Shown: positions 10,733-21,681 of the stretch, in pieces
How the letters are laid out: every line of letters begins with the position of its first letter
Numbering within the stretch: the stretch's first letter is position 1
From: Collybia mongolica
Taxonomy: Eukaryota; Basidiomycota; Agaricomycetes; Agaricales; Clitocybaceae
Assembly (NCBI GenBank): GCA_013420905.1
Contig: JAAXNY010000010.1
Location: forward strand, 1,488,001 to 1,552,000
Direction of reading: 5' to 3'
DNA length: 64,000 bases
Notes under the pieces: generated by a model
The model's input: only the letters and a program-made list of their open reading frames with translations
What the model was told of the DNA's origin: nothing
The model's database searches: none
Position numbers and translations under genes: made by a program

Positions 10733-12820
10733 TTAATTAGCGGCACATGTATGCTCACGCCCCTGGGCCTTGCGAGCCCCCCGTTGACATCCATACCATC
10801 CAAGCACGATAACGACGAAGCCACCAACTATGGCTGCTCCGATGTACCCAGAGTTGTCGTTGGCCTAAAACAATAACCTTAAATGAACGCGGCTCAACAT
10901 CTGAACTGGAATCCATACTCGACCCCAGCCCCTCCACCAACTCCCAGCGAGCCCCCCTCCATCTTCTGCTTCGGCTGCGGCAATGCACTGTGTGCAGTTA
11001 TCTCCTATGAGTCCCATGATCGTAATTAATGAGATACTGAGGATGTTTGATTTAGCCTAGTAAAGCGTTGCACATGAAAAACTTTAACGTACCAGAACGC
11101 AACGAGGATACTCATGAGAGTCAAAATGATACTGAGACTGGACATCATATTCAGTTTCACTTGTACGTCCCTCGAAATCTTGATATCTATATCGACTGCC
11201 TGAGATGACGTAGGTTCCCGAGCCTCCTCGATACTCTTAGGTCCTTGTGAAGGCTCCACCCCTATGGACCCTGGGGTTTTTAATTCCGAAATGGTCTCAT
11301 TCTTCTCGTCATTCAACTGTTTTTCATCTTGGTTAAGCTTGGGCCGAGGAGTGTGCTCCAGCATTGCCCAAGATTTGTCGGGGAACCCAGAATAAGAGTA
11401 TAACATCAGAATAGAATCCATCGAATCGACCAATGTCATGCCTGCGGTGAACAGAAGCTGTTGTTCCATGGCGTGTCAGTCTGGAATACAGTTGCATCGA
11501 GGAATATCACATCACTGGGAGAATGACGATATGGGTAGAGGGAATGGGCTTGCCATCGGGTCCCTTTTTTGCAATCGCAGATATAGCTAATAGAGCGATA
11601 GATGAAGCCGTGTCGAACCCTGCTATTTGGTAAGACGAACCCGATGTCCAACTTGACTCATACACATACCAAACCCGAAAAGAACACCGACGGGGTACAT
11701 CTATACTGGTGGATTGCAAAATTGATGGGAGTAACATCATACAACTCACTTTCCATGGACGGTTGACAAAAGTGATGATAGGCCCAAGTATTCTCATCAT
11801 GATCATGTGGTTGTGCTTTGGATCCTGCTCAGTCTCAGGAATATCCTCACCATTCGCGATCCTCAACTTTCTAATTTTTTCCTGCAGAATTCTTGGTAAC
11901 GCACGCCGCACGCTGCATATCGCGAGGATTGGTACATACTTTATGGCGTTGGTTGAGAATTCTCCATAGTATCACTGTGTTTGCGAGTCCGACGACGAAG
12001 AGGAAGGATCCACTAACAGCCGCGCCTGCAGGAGACTGCATTAGTTTCTGGGGGGACCTACCGGTACCAAGACCTAGGTAGCCTCACCGACGATCCCGCC
12101 TATATCTCCTACGGTGTGCAGTTTTTGAAAAACATCCGAAGATATAGCAATCGCAACGGTCTGAAAAAATATTTCATGCAATTAGTCTAGAGGGAGGGCC
12201 AGTCTAGAAAAGGATGCACCGAGCCTCACCACGATGACGACTATAGTACTGTGACCAAGGGAGAAGAACAACCCGCAGGTTACTGGTAATTGTCCAAGAT
12301 TGATTAAACTGCGGGTTGCGTTATCGATCGCGCTGGGTATCGAAGCTCAATGTCACAACCTGTTGCCTGTAGCAAAGGTGAGATGCTCTCTCGCGCTTAT
12401 GTAATTCCGTATATAATGAAACGCACATTGAGAATCGTTGCGAACCTTATGTGATCGGCGTCAAGCGCTAGATTAGTGCATAGCTATTGGAGATAAGGGG
12501 TATAATGCCAATAGATAAGCTTACCATGCCTCAATCCGAGTGTCTGACAATAACGGCTGTCAACTGAATACGTGTTCTGTACTCATATAACAGCCTACGT
12601 ACCCAAGCCAGGAGTACAAGGGTCAGAACGGGCTGGGTATTGCTATTCCGCCCGAAAAGAATACCAGCGACTATCCAACATATAGCGTTGACCAAAAGTC
12701 TGTTTAATATATGATTGACGATCAGTACTAGTGTAAGGCTGGCACGAACTCGAAGAACACAAGCAACAGGGACCGCCCGAAAAGAGTCAACCTCAAAGTG
12801 GAGCTTGGCACGAATTTCAT
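10733..12820 (-). CDS. nic1: NiCoT-family nickel/cobalt transporter (Nic1/HoxN-like)
   Basis: Integral-membrane high-affinity Ni2+/Co2+ permease, probably supplying nickel to urease at the plasma membrane. Splicing the minus strand gives the family signatures in order: LVNAICWIVAGILFG, LGLRHALDADHI (the HAxDADHI metal motif of TM2), AIDNATRSLINLGQLP, FFSLGHSTIVVIV, GAAVSGSFLFVVGLANTVIL, MRILGPIITFVNRPWK, FDTASSIALLAISAIAKKG and LLFTAGMTLVDSMDSILML. A variable loop of charged residues (about 11170-11370) precedes another membrane segment. The C-terminus (stop at 10733-10735) adds a final hydrophobic helix and NCTQC. Many introns of about 50 bases keep frame. The probable start is MKFVPSSTLRLTLFGRSL (ATG 12818-12820), but the first splice to LLVNAICW does not close with an ordinary GT donor, so the first exon is provisional. 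It is divergent from the gene at 13092. Confidence 0.86.
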
Positions 12821-13091
12821 ATCATCGACTTGGGAAGACCAAACGGGGGAAACCCAGGAACGCAGCAGACTGTTGTCACTGAGCGGGCCGGAAGAATTAT
12901 TTATTATTTATTAATAAATTTTATTAGAATCTTGGAGGTTAATTATGTCATCAACAACAGTCCAATGGGTGTGTTCTTCAAGTTGTGAAGTAATGGCACT
13001 TACCATGTGCCTTGCATACTAAATCATACTCCATGACCCCTTCGTTTTATAACGAGTAAGTTCTTTATCTCCTTCCTGAGGGGTAGCTGAC

Positions 13092-14462
13092 ATGCTTTCG
13101 CATTTTAGATTGTGCCGTGGGGCTCACCAGGCTCTCCGGATAATTATACCCGACCTTCAAGATCGGATACCCATTACATGGAACACTATGCCCTACCTAT
13201 TCGTTCTTTATGTTCCGTTCATCTTCATGGCATATCTCGCTCGCCGCCCGGACACTTATCTCGTCCGCCTGCTTCTGCTTCCAATCACTTTGTGTGGTAT
13301 TGTTACAGCCGCATATCGTTACGTGTGGACAATACCAGACCTGAATGTATACAACTGGGGTCAATGTAAGCAACAATTTGTGGACAGTATCATGGAATGG
13401 TGTTAAGAAACATGTCAAGGTCTCCTCGCCGCGGTAACTATAGCGAAGTCGCTCGAGTATGCCTTCACCAAAGTAGGTATGTTGAAAGTCGGGGAAACCC
13501 GGCCAGGTCTGGTGAAAGGCAAGGAAAGCGCTGTCGTCCAAGTTGTTCAACCAAGTCATCGCTTCATTGCACCCTGGCTATATGATGCAGTGGAGCTCGC
13601 GCACACACTACGTGGCTTGAGGTGGAAATTTGGGCAGGGTGTGCACATACCAAAAGAAACAAAGCCACTGGAACGCATACCTTTTTTGTTCGCAACACTT
13701 AGCTCGTTCGTCACCAATTTCTTGCTGTTAGATCTATTAGAATCTATGATCAAGCTCTTTCCGGGTGTTGGTTCCCCCATGGGCGGGTCCATGTTTTATT
13801 CCACTCTTTCTCCAATACCGAGATACATGGTCTCGACCTTGATTCACATGATGACCGGTACCTCAATTCTCATCGGATTCGGAATGGTTTACGACTTGAT
13901 CACTTTAATTGCTGTCTATGTTCTGGGCAGCTCTCCAACTTCTTGGCCACCTGTGACGGATCACCCTTGGACTGCCAACTCTATGCATACCTTCTGGGCC
14001 AGAAACTGGCACCAGCTCCTTCGACAAACATTCCTAGTCTTAGGTGGATACCCAGGGAAGTGGATTGCAGGAGATTTGGGAATGCTCCTTGGCACTTTCA
14101 TCGCTTCTGGCTTATTCCATGAATGTGCCATGTACTCTATGGGCAGGGGATTTGATCACACTGTGTCCGTTTTCTTCACAATACAAGGACCTGTGCTAAT
14201 ATTGGAACGATTGTGGCGAAAGGTGACTGGACGGCGTGTTGGAGGTTGGGTTGGACGATTATGGGTCTATTCTATCCTCTTTTTCGGGGCACAACCAATG
14301 GGTACGTCATCACACGTGAATATCTGTACTGTGTGGCTCATCATGTCAGTCAACGCATGGCACCGTCGCGGGCTCGGAGGAGGGATGGTCATTCCTCCTT
14401 TTATTAGTCCAGCAAGATTACTGCTGGTACCAATTGCCCAGCGCCTCCTGAACGCTTTATAG
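13092..14462 (+). CDS. Wax-synthase-like membrane-bound O-acyltransferase (MBOAT_2)
   Basis: Polytopic membrane acyltransferase of the wax synthase/MBOAT_2 type. Fungal members acylate long-chain alcohols or hydroxyls of secondary metabolites such as terpenoids, at the ER. Exons are 13092-13365 and 13420-14462, joined at a Cys codon (NWGQ-C-LLAAVTIAKSLEY). After splicing the protein has about 438 residues with many hydrophobic helices. Family motifs seen are RIPITWNTMPYL, RYVWTIPDLNVYNWGQ, HTFWARNWHQLLRQTF (the conserved wax-synthase box) and IASGLFHECAMY, whose His is the likely catalytic MBOAT His. An internal stretch, GLRWKFGQGVHIPKETKP, is typical of basidiomycete paralogues. No biosynthetic cluster surrounds it. 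The start is the first ATG of the open exon; a slightly different start upstream of an extra intron is possible. Confidence 0.9.
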
Positions 14463-14569
14463 CTCAGACGTCCTGATAGACGGGATCAATCTATTGTCTA
14501 ACCAAACAATGGAGCGTTATGTAAACGTACTAAAGAATCTCATAAAATTCATTTTAAAGTCCTTTCGAC

Positions 14570-16029
14570 TCAGTTCCCAACAATTCCTGGAGGTCCAAAT
14601 AAGAAGCGAACGGTGCCATCGTTGTTGCGACCGACTTGAAGAGCTCCGTCTTTCCCATACAACGCACTGGGATCCACACCACCAAGGGGCTGGCGGACTC
14701 GTGGTGGATGTTCCGTTTCGCGCATAGAAATCTTCAGTCGAATGAGCTGATCCGCATTGTATGGTGTTGGTAGTTGAGAAGCCACAGAAGGCATGTGTAC
14801 ATTGCGGGATGGATGGGGTGATGGGGAGGAGGGAGTGCTAGGGGATGTATTTGCTGAGGGACTCTGAGCTCCTTGTATCAAGATATCAATTATTGTATGT
14901 GCAATGTCTAATGGGGGTTTCAACGCTGTAGTCCAGAATATGATGAGAATGCTTGCCTTCCAAGTCTTCCACCTGCGAATGATATTTCTTCTCCCAGTCT
15001 CCGCGTTTACCCAGCAACGATACTATCTCCTGACTTGTCCGGAAGCCTTCTTGGACAGGAAGTTCTAGCTGTTCAAAAGATGAAAGGAGACAAGCGACAT
15101 ATATACTTCCCAATGCAATTGTATGAGGAGGGTACTGTATTGGTAAAAGTGTCCGGTGACTGGAGAGCTGATGAGCGACCAGGTGGCACAGGTGAGCTAG
15201 GAATTACCTATCAACAGCCAAACGCCACGCCAACTTTGTGAGCTGTTTGGTTGCTAAGAGGGTGTTCGTTAACGGTCTGAACGATAGGACCTGACGTGCT
15301 CACCTCCTAGAGCCCTCCCAATCTTGATAACGTATGGAAAAGGCATCCTCGAAGTAAAATTGAAACATATTGTTTCGAGGATCAACCTTTCCACAGCAAG
15401 GAGTCGCTGGCGGTCTGCTTCAACGATCTATAGCCAACAATAAGGCTCAATATACGAAAATTGAGGACAAGACTCGCCTGTGCATCCATTGTGTCTAAAT
15501 CTACTTCACCCCCAGGGTGCTTCGATTTCGCTGCTAACTCTGGAAATCGAACAGCATATGATACAGCAAGTATTTCCCTTGGTTTCTTTAAGGTATCATG
15601 CATTTTGGTGGATACATATAATGCACCGAGGGCTACATCCTGGGAGCAAGTTAGCTAATAGCTATTCTTGTTATATTGGACGGAGACGTGCCCAATAGTT
15701 TTGAAAATCTTTACGAGAAAAGAACAGATGAAAGCGGTGATAAAGGTTTTGAGCAGTAGCGGTCGTTCTCCTAGGACTTACAGCAAATATGATTCAAACT
15801 GACATGTTTCAATGTAAGAGGAGACATACAATCCAATCCGCGCACCCATGGCCTCCAGGAACCCGCATGCTGTCTGCCGAGTCTTTTCATCTTGGGTAGC
15901 TGAGAATTTTCCCCTTTGTTTCTCGGACAGATATTCAACTTCTGCCGGTGTGAAGTATGGGTGATGATATTTAGAGGACGATGCAGGGAGTTGAGAGGGT
16001 GACTGGTTCCGTGATTGTGGAAAATCCAT
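14570..16029 (-). CDS. Ctk2/cyclin K-type cyclin, probable CTD-kinase regulatory subunit
   Basis: Cyclin of the transcriptional class (Ctk2, cyclin K/T) expected to activate a Ctk1/CDK12-like kinase that phosphorylates the RNA polymerase II C-terminal domain. The spliced minus strand gives MDFPQSRNQSPSQ (ATG 16027-16029), YFTPAEVEYLSEKQRGKFS, TATAQNLYHRFHLFF, DVALGALYVSTKMHDTLKKP, IVEADRQRLLAVERLILETI and, in the second cyclin fold, LLPIQYPPHTIALGSIYVAC. The C-terminus has LIRLKISMRETEHPPR and ends TVRFLFGPPGIVGN. Three introns appear to use GC donors: 15640-15691, one starting at 15477 (AG|GCGAGT), and 14908-14956 (AG|GCAAGC). Each is needed to keep frame with the expected family sequence. 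A pogo transposon sits about 230 bases upstream of the start, so its promoter may be affected. Confidence 0.85.
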
Positions 16030-16260
16030 GGTAGGCAGTACCTTCATAAATTATTTCAGGCCTGGGCGAGATCCCTTTGTAGAAAGGAGCGTACTCACCT
16101 AAGAAAGAAAAGAGAGGCCCAATATTCAGCAACATTTCGGTTATGATTGGAAGTATGTACCTCAGACTGGTGCTCGTACTACTTGTACATAAGTTAAGGC
16201 AGGTAGCTCTAAATGACCATTGATCACGTGTACTTACTACTATGGAGGCACTTACCTTTA

Positions 16261-16288
16261 CAGTCGAAATCCCCTTAACCCATACCTC
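16261..16288 (+). repeat. Left terminal inverted repeat of the pogo-type element
   Basis: Starts CAGTCGAAATCCCCTTAACC and matches the reverse complement of 18863-18890 over its length with no visible mismatch up to the bases before TCC/CCT. It is preceded by the TA target site at 16259-16260. Confidence 0.93.
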
Positions 16289-16519
16289 CTATAACCCATA
16301 ATTTTAGATAACCCATACATTTGTGAGTTTTCCGAGTTGGTTAGCAGAGAAAAATACCTAAAACCCATACATTTCTAATACCCCATAATCCATAGTCATC
16401 TTGATGAAAAACCCATAGGTGGGGTGCTTATTCGGGAGCGAAATCCTGATGATGTCATTGATGTGGCAACAATTTGAATATTTTCTCCCTTTCCAACCTA
16501 TTTTACACTCGTTCTGCTA

Positions 16520-18730
16520 ATGGGTCAGCCTCAAAAGGCTCTGAATGTCCTCAAAAATGCACTTTCAAAGCTGAAGAGATCCACTGAAAAGCATCGGCAA
16601 GCTCTTCTTGACCGTCTTGCCAAAAAGGAAAAGCTGTCAGAGGCCGACGAGACATGGCTTGACAATGCTGGCAACCTGGTTGACGAAGAATGCGTCATTG
16701 AAGCCCTAGATGCCGCTTCTGACTATGAACGAGGTGTGGAACGACTCTCCGAGAATGGAAAGGCTGCATTGTCCCGACTACAACAGGCTGCAGGAGTAGA
16801 GGTTAGCAAAAAAAGAAAACGTAGGTGGATAAGCTTTACTGATGTTAGAACACTCATTCAAATTGTCAATGGCTATTTGACAGGTTCAAACACCTCTCAG
16901 GAGCCAAAACCTACTCTGGATCCAGCTGCCACTGCTCTGAGTCCGAGTCTTGATCCCGAGCCCCAGTCCAAGGGCAAACGTAAACCTGGGCCGAAACCTA
17001 AGCACTCAAAACCACCTGTGTTTACAAAAAAAGAAAATGCTACCTTAGCCCAGCGTATCGAAATTCTCGACTGGTTTCACAACAACGGCGAAAACCAATC
17101 GAAGACTGCTCAACATTTTGATTCCCTCTATCCAAATCTCAAAATCAAGCAGCCAATAGTGTCTGATTGGGTCAAGAATGAGCAGAAATGGCGAACAAGA
17201 TGGGAAGCTGAGCAGACAGTGGAGCACAATGCCAAACGTGTACGACAGACTCAGCATCCAGAGGTTACTGAGATGCTCGATCTTTGGATATCCAAGGCAA
17301 TGAGGTCTAGAATTGCAGTCACAGGGGAAGTTCTCCATCAGAAAGGACAGCATTTGCAGATCTCGTGGGTGTACCGAAGGAAGATCGTCTAAAATTGAGT
17401 GAGGGATGGTTGCGAAAAGTCAAAATTCGGAATGGGTTGAGGGAATTTCGGCGCCATGGAGATGCTGCATCATCAGATGCCCAAACAATTGAAGATGAAC
17501 GCAAACGTGTCCAAGAACTCATTGACAAATATGGCTACAAGCTATGGGACATCTTCAACATGGATGAGACAGGATTGTTCTATGGGTACGTGATATTAAA
17601 ATTCTGGGATTGAGTGATAAAACTTACTCACAGACAGGATGCCACCTGATCGTGGTCTGTCAGACAAGAAACACTCTGGAGTTAAAGGAAATAAAGTTCG
17701 ACTCACATTTGCGTTGACCTCAAATGCAGATGGATCTGTAAAGAAGGAAGCTTTCATCATTGGTAAAGCAAAAAAACCTCATGCATTCGGCAGGAAGTCT
17801 GGTGAGCAGCTCGGGTTTAACTATTGGAGCAACGCAAAGGCTTGGATGATGGGTGTACTCTATGGGGAGTGGATCAAGAATTGGGATGACGAGCTTCGTC
17901 GTGAGGGTCGCAAGATTCTTCTGTTACAGGATAATTGTACTGGTCACATTGTTCTCGAGGGTTTGACAAATATCCGTGTCGAAAATTTTTCGGCAAATTT
18001 GACACCTCATGTCCAGCCTATGGATGCTGGCATTATCCGATGCTTCAAGGCACATTATCGTGCACAGTACATTCAACGAGCAATTGATCGATACAATAGT
18101 GGCATTACCCCATCCGAAATCTACAATATCAACCAACTCGAAGGCATGCGCATTGCTCAAACTGCCTGGCATGAGGTTGATGCATCAACCATCTGCCACT
18201 GTTGGATTAAAGCCGGTATCCTCCCTGATTCATCCTTTCCAACCAACAGTCTTCCTCCTCCACGCATCATGGTCTCCTCTCTGCTTTGTGCTGATGACCC
18301 TATAAAGTCAGCAGAAAGAAGTGTCAAGACATCCCTTGACAAACTCGAACAAACTGGTGTGCTCCAGCACACAAATCGCCTGAAGCTCAATGATCTCCTA
18401 AACCCAGAATCAGAAAGGCAAGTTGTGGAACACGCCACAGACGAGGAAATCTTTCACGCAGTTATGGCAAGCCGTGCAGCTGAAGAAGATATGGAATTGG
18501 TTGGTGGAGCTGATGACAATGACAATGATGCCGAGATTCTGCCACGTCCGTCACAAAGAGTCGCATTGGAGGCTGCAGCAACTCTCGAGAGGTATATTAG
18601 TGTGATTGAAGAGCCTTATGCACGAAAATTAGAAGGTTTTCTCCTGTCTTTTGGTCGCCAGACACGTTTTGAAGACACTCAAAACATGGTTCCTACAGTA
18701 ATGACTGATTATTTTGAACCTACTATCTAG
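16520..18730 (+). pseudogene. pogo-type transposase, broken by a one-base deletion
   Basis: DDE transposase of about 720 residues. The N-terminal part has charged helices (LKNALSKLKRSTEKHRQALL). It is followed by a helix-turn-helix (LAQRIEILDWFHNNGENQSKTA) and a CENP-B-type HTH (FADLVGVPKEDRLKLSEGWL, KIRNGLREFRRHGDA). Catalytic residues are NMDETGLFYG, LLLQDNCTGH and HVQPMDAGIIRCFK, i.e. three Asp. An intron at 17586-17637 joins FYG to MPPDRGLSDKKHSG in frame. Near 17341-17350 the frame changes without any GT-AG intron: the expected Lys-Trp-Thr before AFADLVG lacks one base (CAGAAAGGACAG). The upstream frame then ends about 15 codons later. So this copy probably cannot make full-length transposase, although everything else is open. 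Confidence 0.85.
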
Positions 18731-18862
18731 ATTTCATGTTATTTAGTCTACAAATATATATTACCCATTTTTATGCATTTTTTCGTGAATTTTCGAAGCC
18801 ATTTATGACCTATTCTAGTAGCCCATAACCTCCAATAACCCATACCTTGAGGCCTTCACCGA

Positions 18863-18890
18863 GGGGTATGGGTTAAGGGGATTTCGACTG
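18863..18890 (-). repeat. Right terminal inverted repeat of the pogo-type element
   Basis: Ends GGGGATTTCGACTG, followed by TA at 18891-18892. Read on the minus strand it repeats the left terminus. The near-perfect repeats suggest a fairly young insertion, in contrast to the decayed elements after 34 kb. Confidence 0.93.
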
Positions 18891-18892
18891 TA

Positions 18893-19922
18893 CTACTATA
18901 GTACGAGAATGAAAACTGGCTCCATGTCTCAATTGGGGAAAATGCTGATACAAATATACATAAATATAATGTTAAGCTCTGGAATTCGACATCGCGAACC
19001 TATAGCTATAGTCAGTGATTGTGGCAATGCCGGGGAATAGACTCACGCATGGCCAAGCAGCCGGGAACGGGCATTTTTTGCGCCTTCATCGGCTCCATGG
19101 CTTTCTAGATAAAAGCCGGGCAATACAGGATGTGTTGGTGCTGCATTTGAAGGTGAAGGTCTCGAGCACTGAGATAATTACAAAATGGGTGGAGTTTACC
19201 AGAATAGTGAGTTCATAAATTAACAAATTCAGCTGTGAACTGGATTGTTGATGAAGCTGATGAGGGGTCCACCGGTGAACTTTGAACGTTTGAACTGTCG
19301 CACGGCGTACTTGTAGCTAGTGAGCAGTCTACATTTTTATTGTAATGTGATATGAATATGAATGAGAATTTTGAACAATCGCAGCACCTGGTAGTCCTCC
19401 ACTGTGACGACAAGCGACCGATAAGTGCACTGGAACTACACCAATATGCAGGAGTCGCATGCGGGGGTCACAGTTAATAGTCTGCACGTGAAACTATCAG
19501 GTTCTTATAAAGATGATAGGGATAAAACGAATCAAGATACTCGGTAGAGACAAAATGAGGTGGTCGTACTTATAACGGGTACAAATGAAAGGCCTCCAGT
19601 GGCTTCGAAACGTAACAGCCGCCGATAGATAAGGGTGTCTTTCTCACTCAATTCATCGGCCAAGGCCAAAGGTTTCGCTTGTCGTGAAGCAAAATCTCAA
19701 ATCCGTGTACACACTAGATCTAACGAAACATCCAGTAGCTTACGATTACGATGACGGCCTGTGGCGGGCGAGCAGCATTGGTGTTATTTCGTGGAGAGCC
19801 GGAAATTCTCCAGGCGAAAGGTCTGAGAGGTAACAGGTCGGAAACGGAAAAGAACAAATGAAGTGAAATGGCATAAAATGAAGGATAAAGACAAAGATAA
19901 TCTTCAGAAGATGGGAAGAGGT
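18893..19922. other. Intergenic, no gene recognised
   Basis: About 1 kb between the pogo element and the 3' end of Rpt5. It has host-like base composition and no long frame with recognisable motifs. Before the transposon inserted it was part of the cyclin upstream region, so cyclin promoter sequence may be split between here and 16030-16258. Confidence 0.45.
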
Positions 19923-21561
19923 CTAAGCGAAATACATGAGATTATTCTTCTTCTTGCTTTGCACTGAATTACAAAGGAAGGTTAGCATCACCATGCAACT
20001 ACCGGAGTTATATTTACCTTCAGAAATTCCACTCAGGAAATGTTCGTGACCAAGCTTCGTTGCTCCTTCTCGAAGAGCAATCATTCCGGCCTCAACACAG
20101 ACTGCCTTCAATTGTGCACCATTAAATTCATCCGTACTCCTAGCGAGCTCGTCGTAATTGACGTCCGGCGATGTTGTCATCTTGCGGGAATGGATCTCGA
20201 GAATGCGTGCGCGGGCAGTCTCATTAGGTAGAGGGAACTCAATCTTCCTGTCCAATCTACCTGAGCGGAGCAAAGCGGGGTCCAGGATATCGATTCGGTT
20301 TGTGGCTGCAATGACCTGATGCATGATGTTAGGACGGAAAGGAAATTGATCAAGCTGTCAGCGTTACCTTAATTCTTTCGTCACTACTGAAACCATCCAA
20401 CTGGTTAAGCAGCTCAAGCATGGTTCGCTGCACTTCACGGTCTCCACTCTTCTCAGAATCAAAGCGTTTGGTCCCGATAGCGTCCAATTCATCGATAAAG
20501 ATGATAGCAGGGGCCTTCTCTTTGGCAAGCGCAAATGCATCGCGCACCAGTTTGGCACCGTCACCAATAAACATCTGTACAAGGGAAGGTCCGGCTAGCT
20601 TGAGATAGCACGCTTTTGTTGAGGCCGCACAAGCACGAGCGAGTAATGTTTTGCCAGTTCCTAAAATCTTGTCATCAGCCCAACAATTGGCGCGAGCATA
20701 GAAAATTGTGTACCTGGAGGTCCATACATAAGGCAGCCCTTGGGAGGCCGAATGCCGAGAGTCTTGAATTTATCCGCTTGTTCCATTGGAAGGACAATAG
20801 CTTCCACTAGTTCTTCAATCTGTTTTTCCAAACCACCAATATCGGTATACGTCTCCGTTGGTCTTTCATCGACTTCCATGGCTTTGACGCGGGAATCGAA
20901 TTCGGCAGGGAGGGTGTCTAGAACTAGGTAGGAGTCTTTGTTGACGCCAACGAGGTCTCCGGGGGTGAGTTTTTCAGGAGGTACCAGACCAATCAAGGGA
21001 AGGAAGACAGTTTGCCGCGTGGAAGTCTTTATGACAGCACATTTACCCTTTCGCATTGAGTCCAAATCCTGATTTGCGCCATCTTCTTCTACCTCTGGGT
21101 CAACGTCGAGAATCTGAGCGTGACACGTTAAACCCGACAACCACGACAGTGATCTGCATTCACCTCGACCACATTTCCAACGAGGTAGGGCAGAACTTTG
21201 TTTTGTTTGATCTTCTCTCCGTTGTCTCGTATCTTCTCCTTCATGACATTTTGTTCATGCTGTAAGCGGAGAGTTTCCGACCTCATTACCTATAGGGATG
21301 ATCAGAGTCGCTCACGATGCGCCTCCATATACAACGTACTTTGATATCGTTCTCAATGAGTCGTATTCTTGTAAGGATCTCGTCAGTGCTCAAAGCCATG
21401 ATGTCCTCCGGGATATCTGCCCAGGTTTCCTCGGCGGGTACATCAGGAGTAGTGTCCATTTCGGCGCCGTCTGTTGGTGTGGGAGCAGAGGGTGGCGCTG
21501 AATCTTCTGGTCTCTTCTCTGGGTTAGGCGGGGGATTATTCGATGGCGGCAGAGACGACAT
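19923..21561 (-). CDS. RPT5: 26S proteasome AAA-ATPase subunit Rpt5 (PSMC3/Tbp1)
   Basis: One of six ATPases of the 19S base that unfolds ubiquitinated substrates and opens the 20S gate. The minus-strand start is [20 protein letters not shown] (ATG 21559-21561). A coiled-coil exon follows ([20 protein letters not shown]), then the OB fold ending [20 protein letters not shown]. The AAA domain has [16 protein letters not shown] (Walker A, split by an intron in the first Gly), [11 protein letters not shown] (Walker B), the [19 protein letters not shown] sensor/Arg-finger region and [20 protein letters not shown]. About 440 residues and at least five introns, all in frame. It ends [10 protein letters not shown] (stop 19923-19925). 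The last three residues are YFA, whereas the HbYX motif known from Rpt5 orthologues normally has Tyr as the penultimate residue. It shares a 120-base spacer with the divergent EAF6. Confidence 0.97.
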
Positions 21562-21681
21562 TGAGGGCGAATTGAGAATAGAATTGGTATTGAGTAATTT
21601 GAATCAACGCGTTCAAGGGGACACGCGTCCAAGTAAATGACCTAACATGGACAAATAAGCTTTTAGGTACTCTTTGAAGCG
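21562..21681. promoter_or_regulatory. Short bidirectional promoter RPT5/EAF6
   Basis: Only 120 bases separate the Rpt5 start (minus, 21561) and the EAF6 start (plus, 21682), so both 5' UTRs and core promoters must fit or overlap here. I do not see an obvious proteasome-associated control element in it. Confidence 0.55.

Larger units (their letters stand above)
16259..18892. mobile_element. pogo-type (Tc1/mariner superfamily) DNA transposon with TA target duplication
   Basis: A complete-looking 2,630-base element (16261-18890) flanked by TA on both sides. Both ends carry the same 28-base terminal inverted repeat beginning CAGTCGAAATCC. Subterminal regions hold many copies of AACCCATA-like words (about 16276, 16292, 16308, 16361 and 16411 on the left; about 18820 and 18836 on the right), likely transposase-binding sites. 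One transposase gene lies inside in plus orientation. The CAGT terminus, TA duplication and DDD catalytic triad place it in the pogo/Fot1-like group. It lies between the cyclin gene and Rpt5, in the cyclin's upstream region. Confidence 0.93.

Noticed and set aside
14926..14956. 31-base GC-AG intron in the cyclin gene
   Set aside because: Too short. Using the next acceptor gives a normal 49-base intron (14908-14956) and the expected family sequence DIAHTIID.
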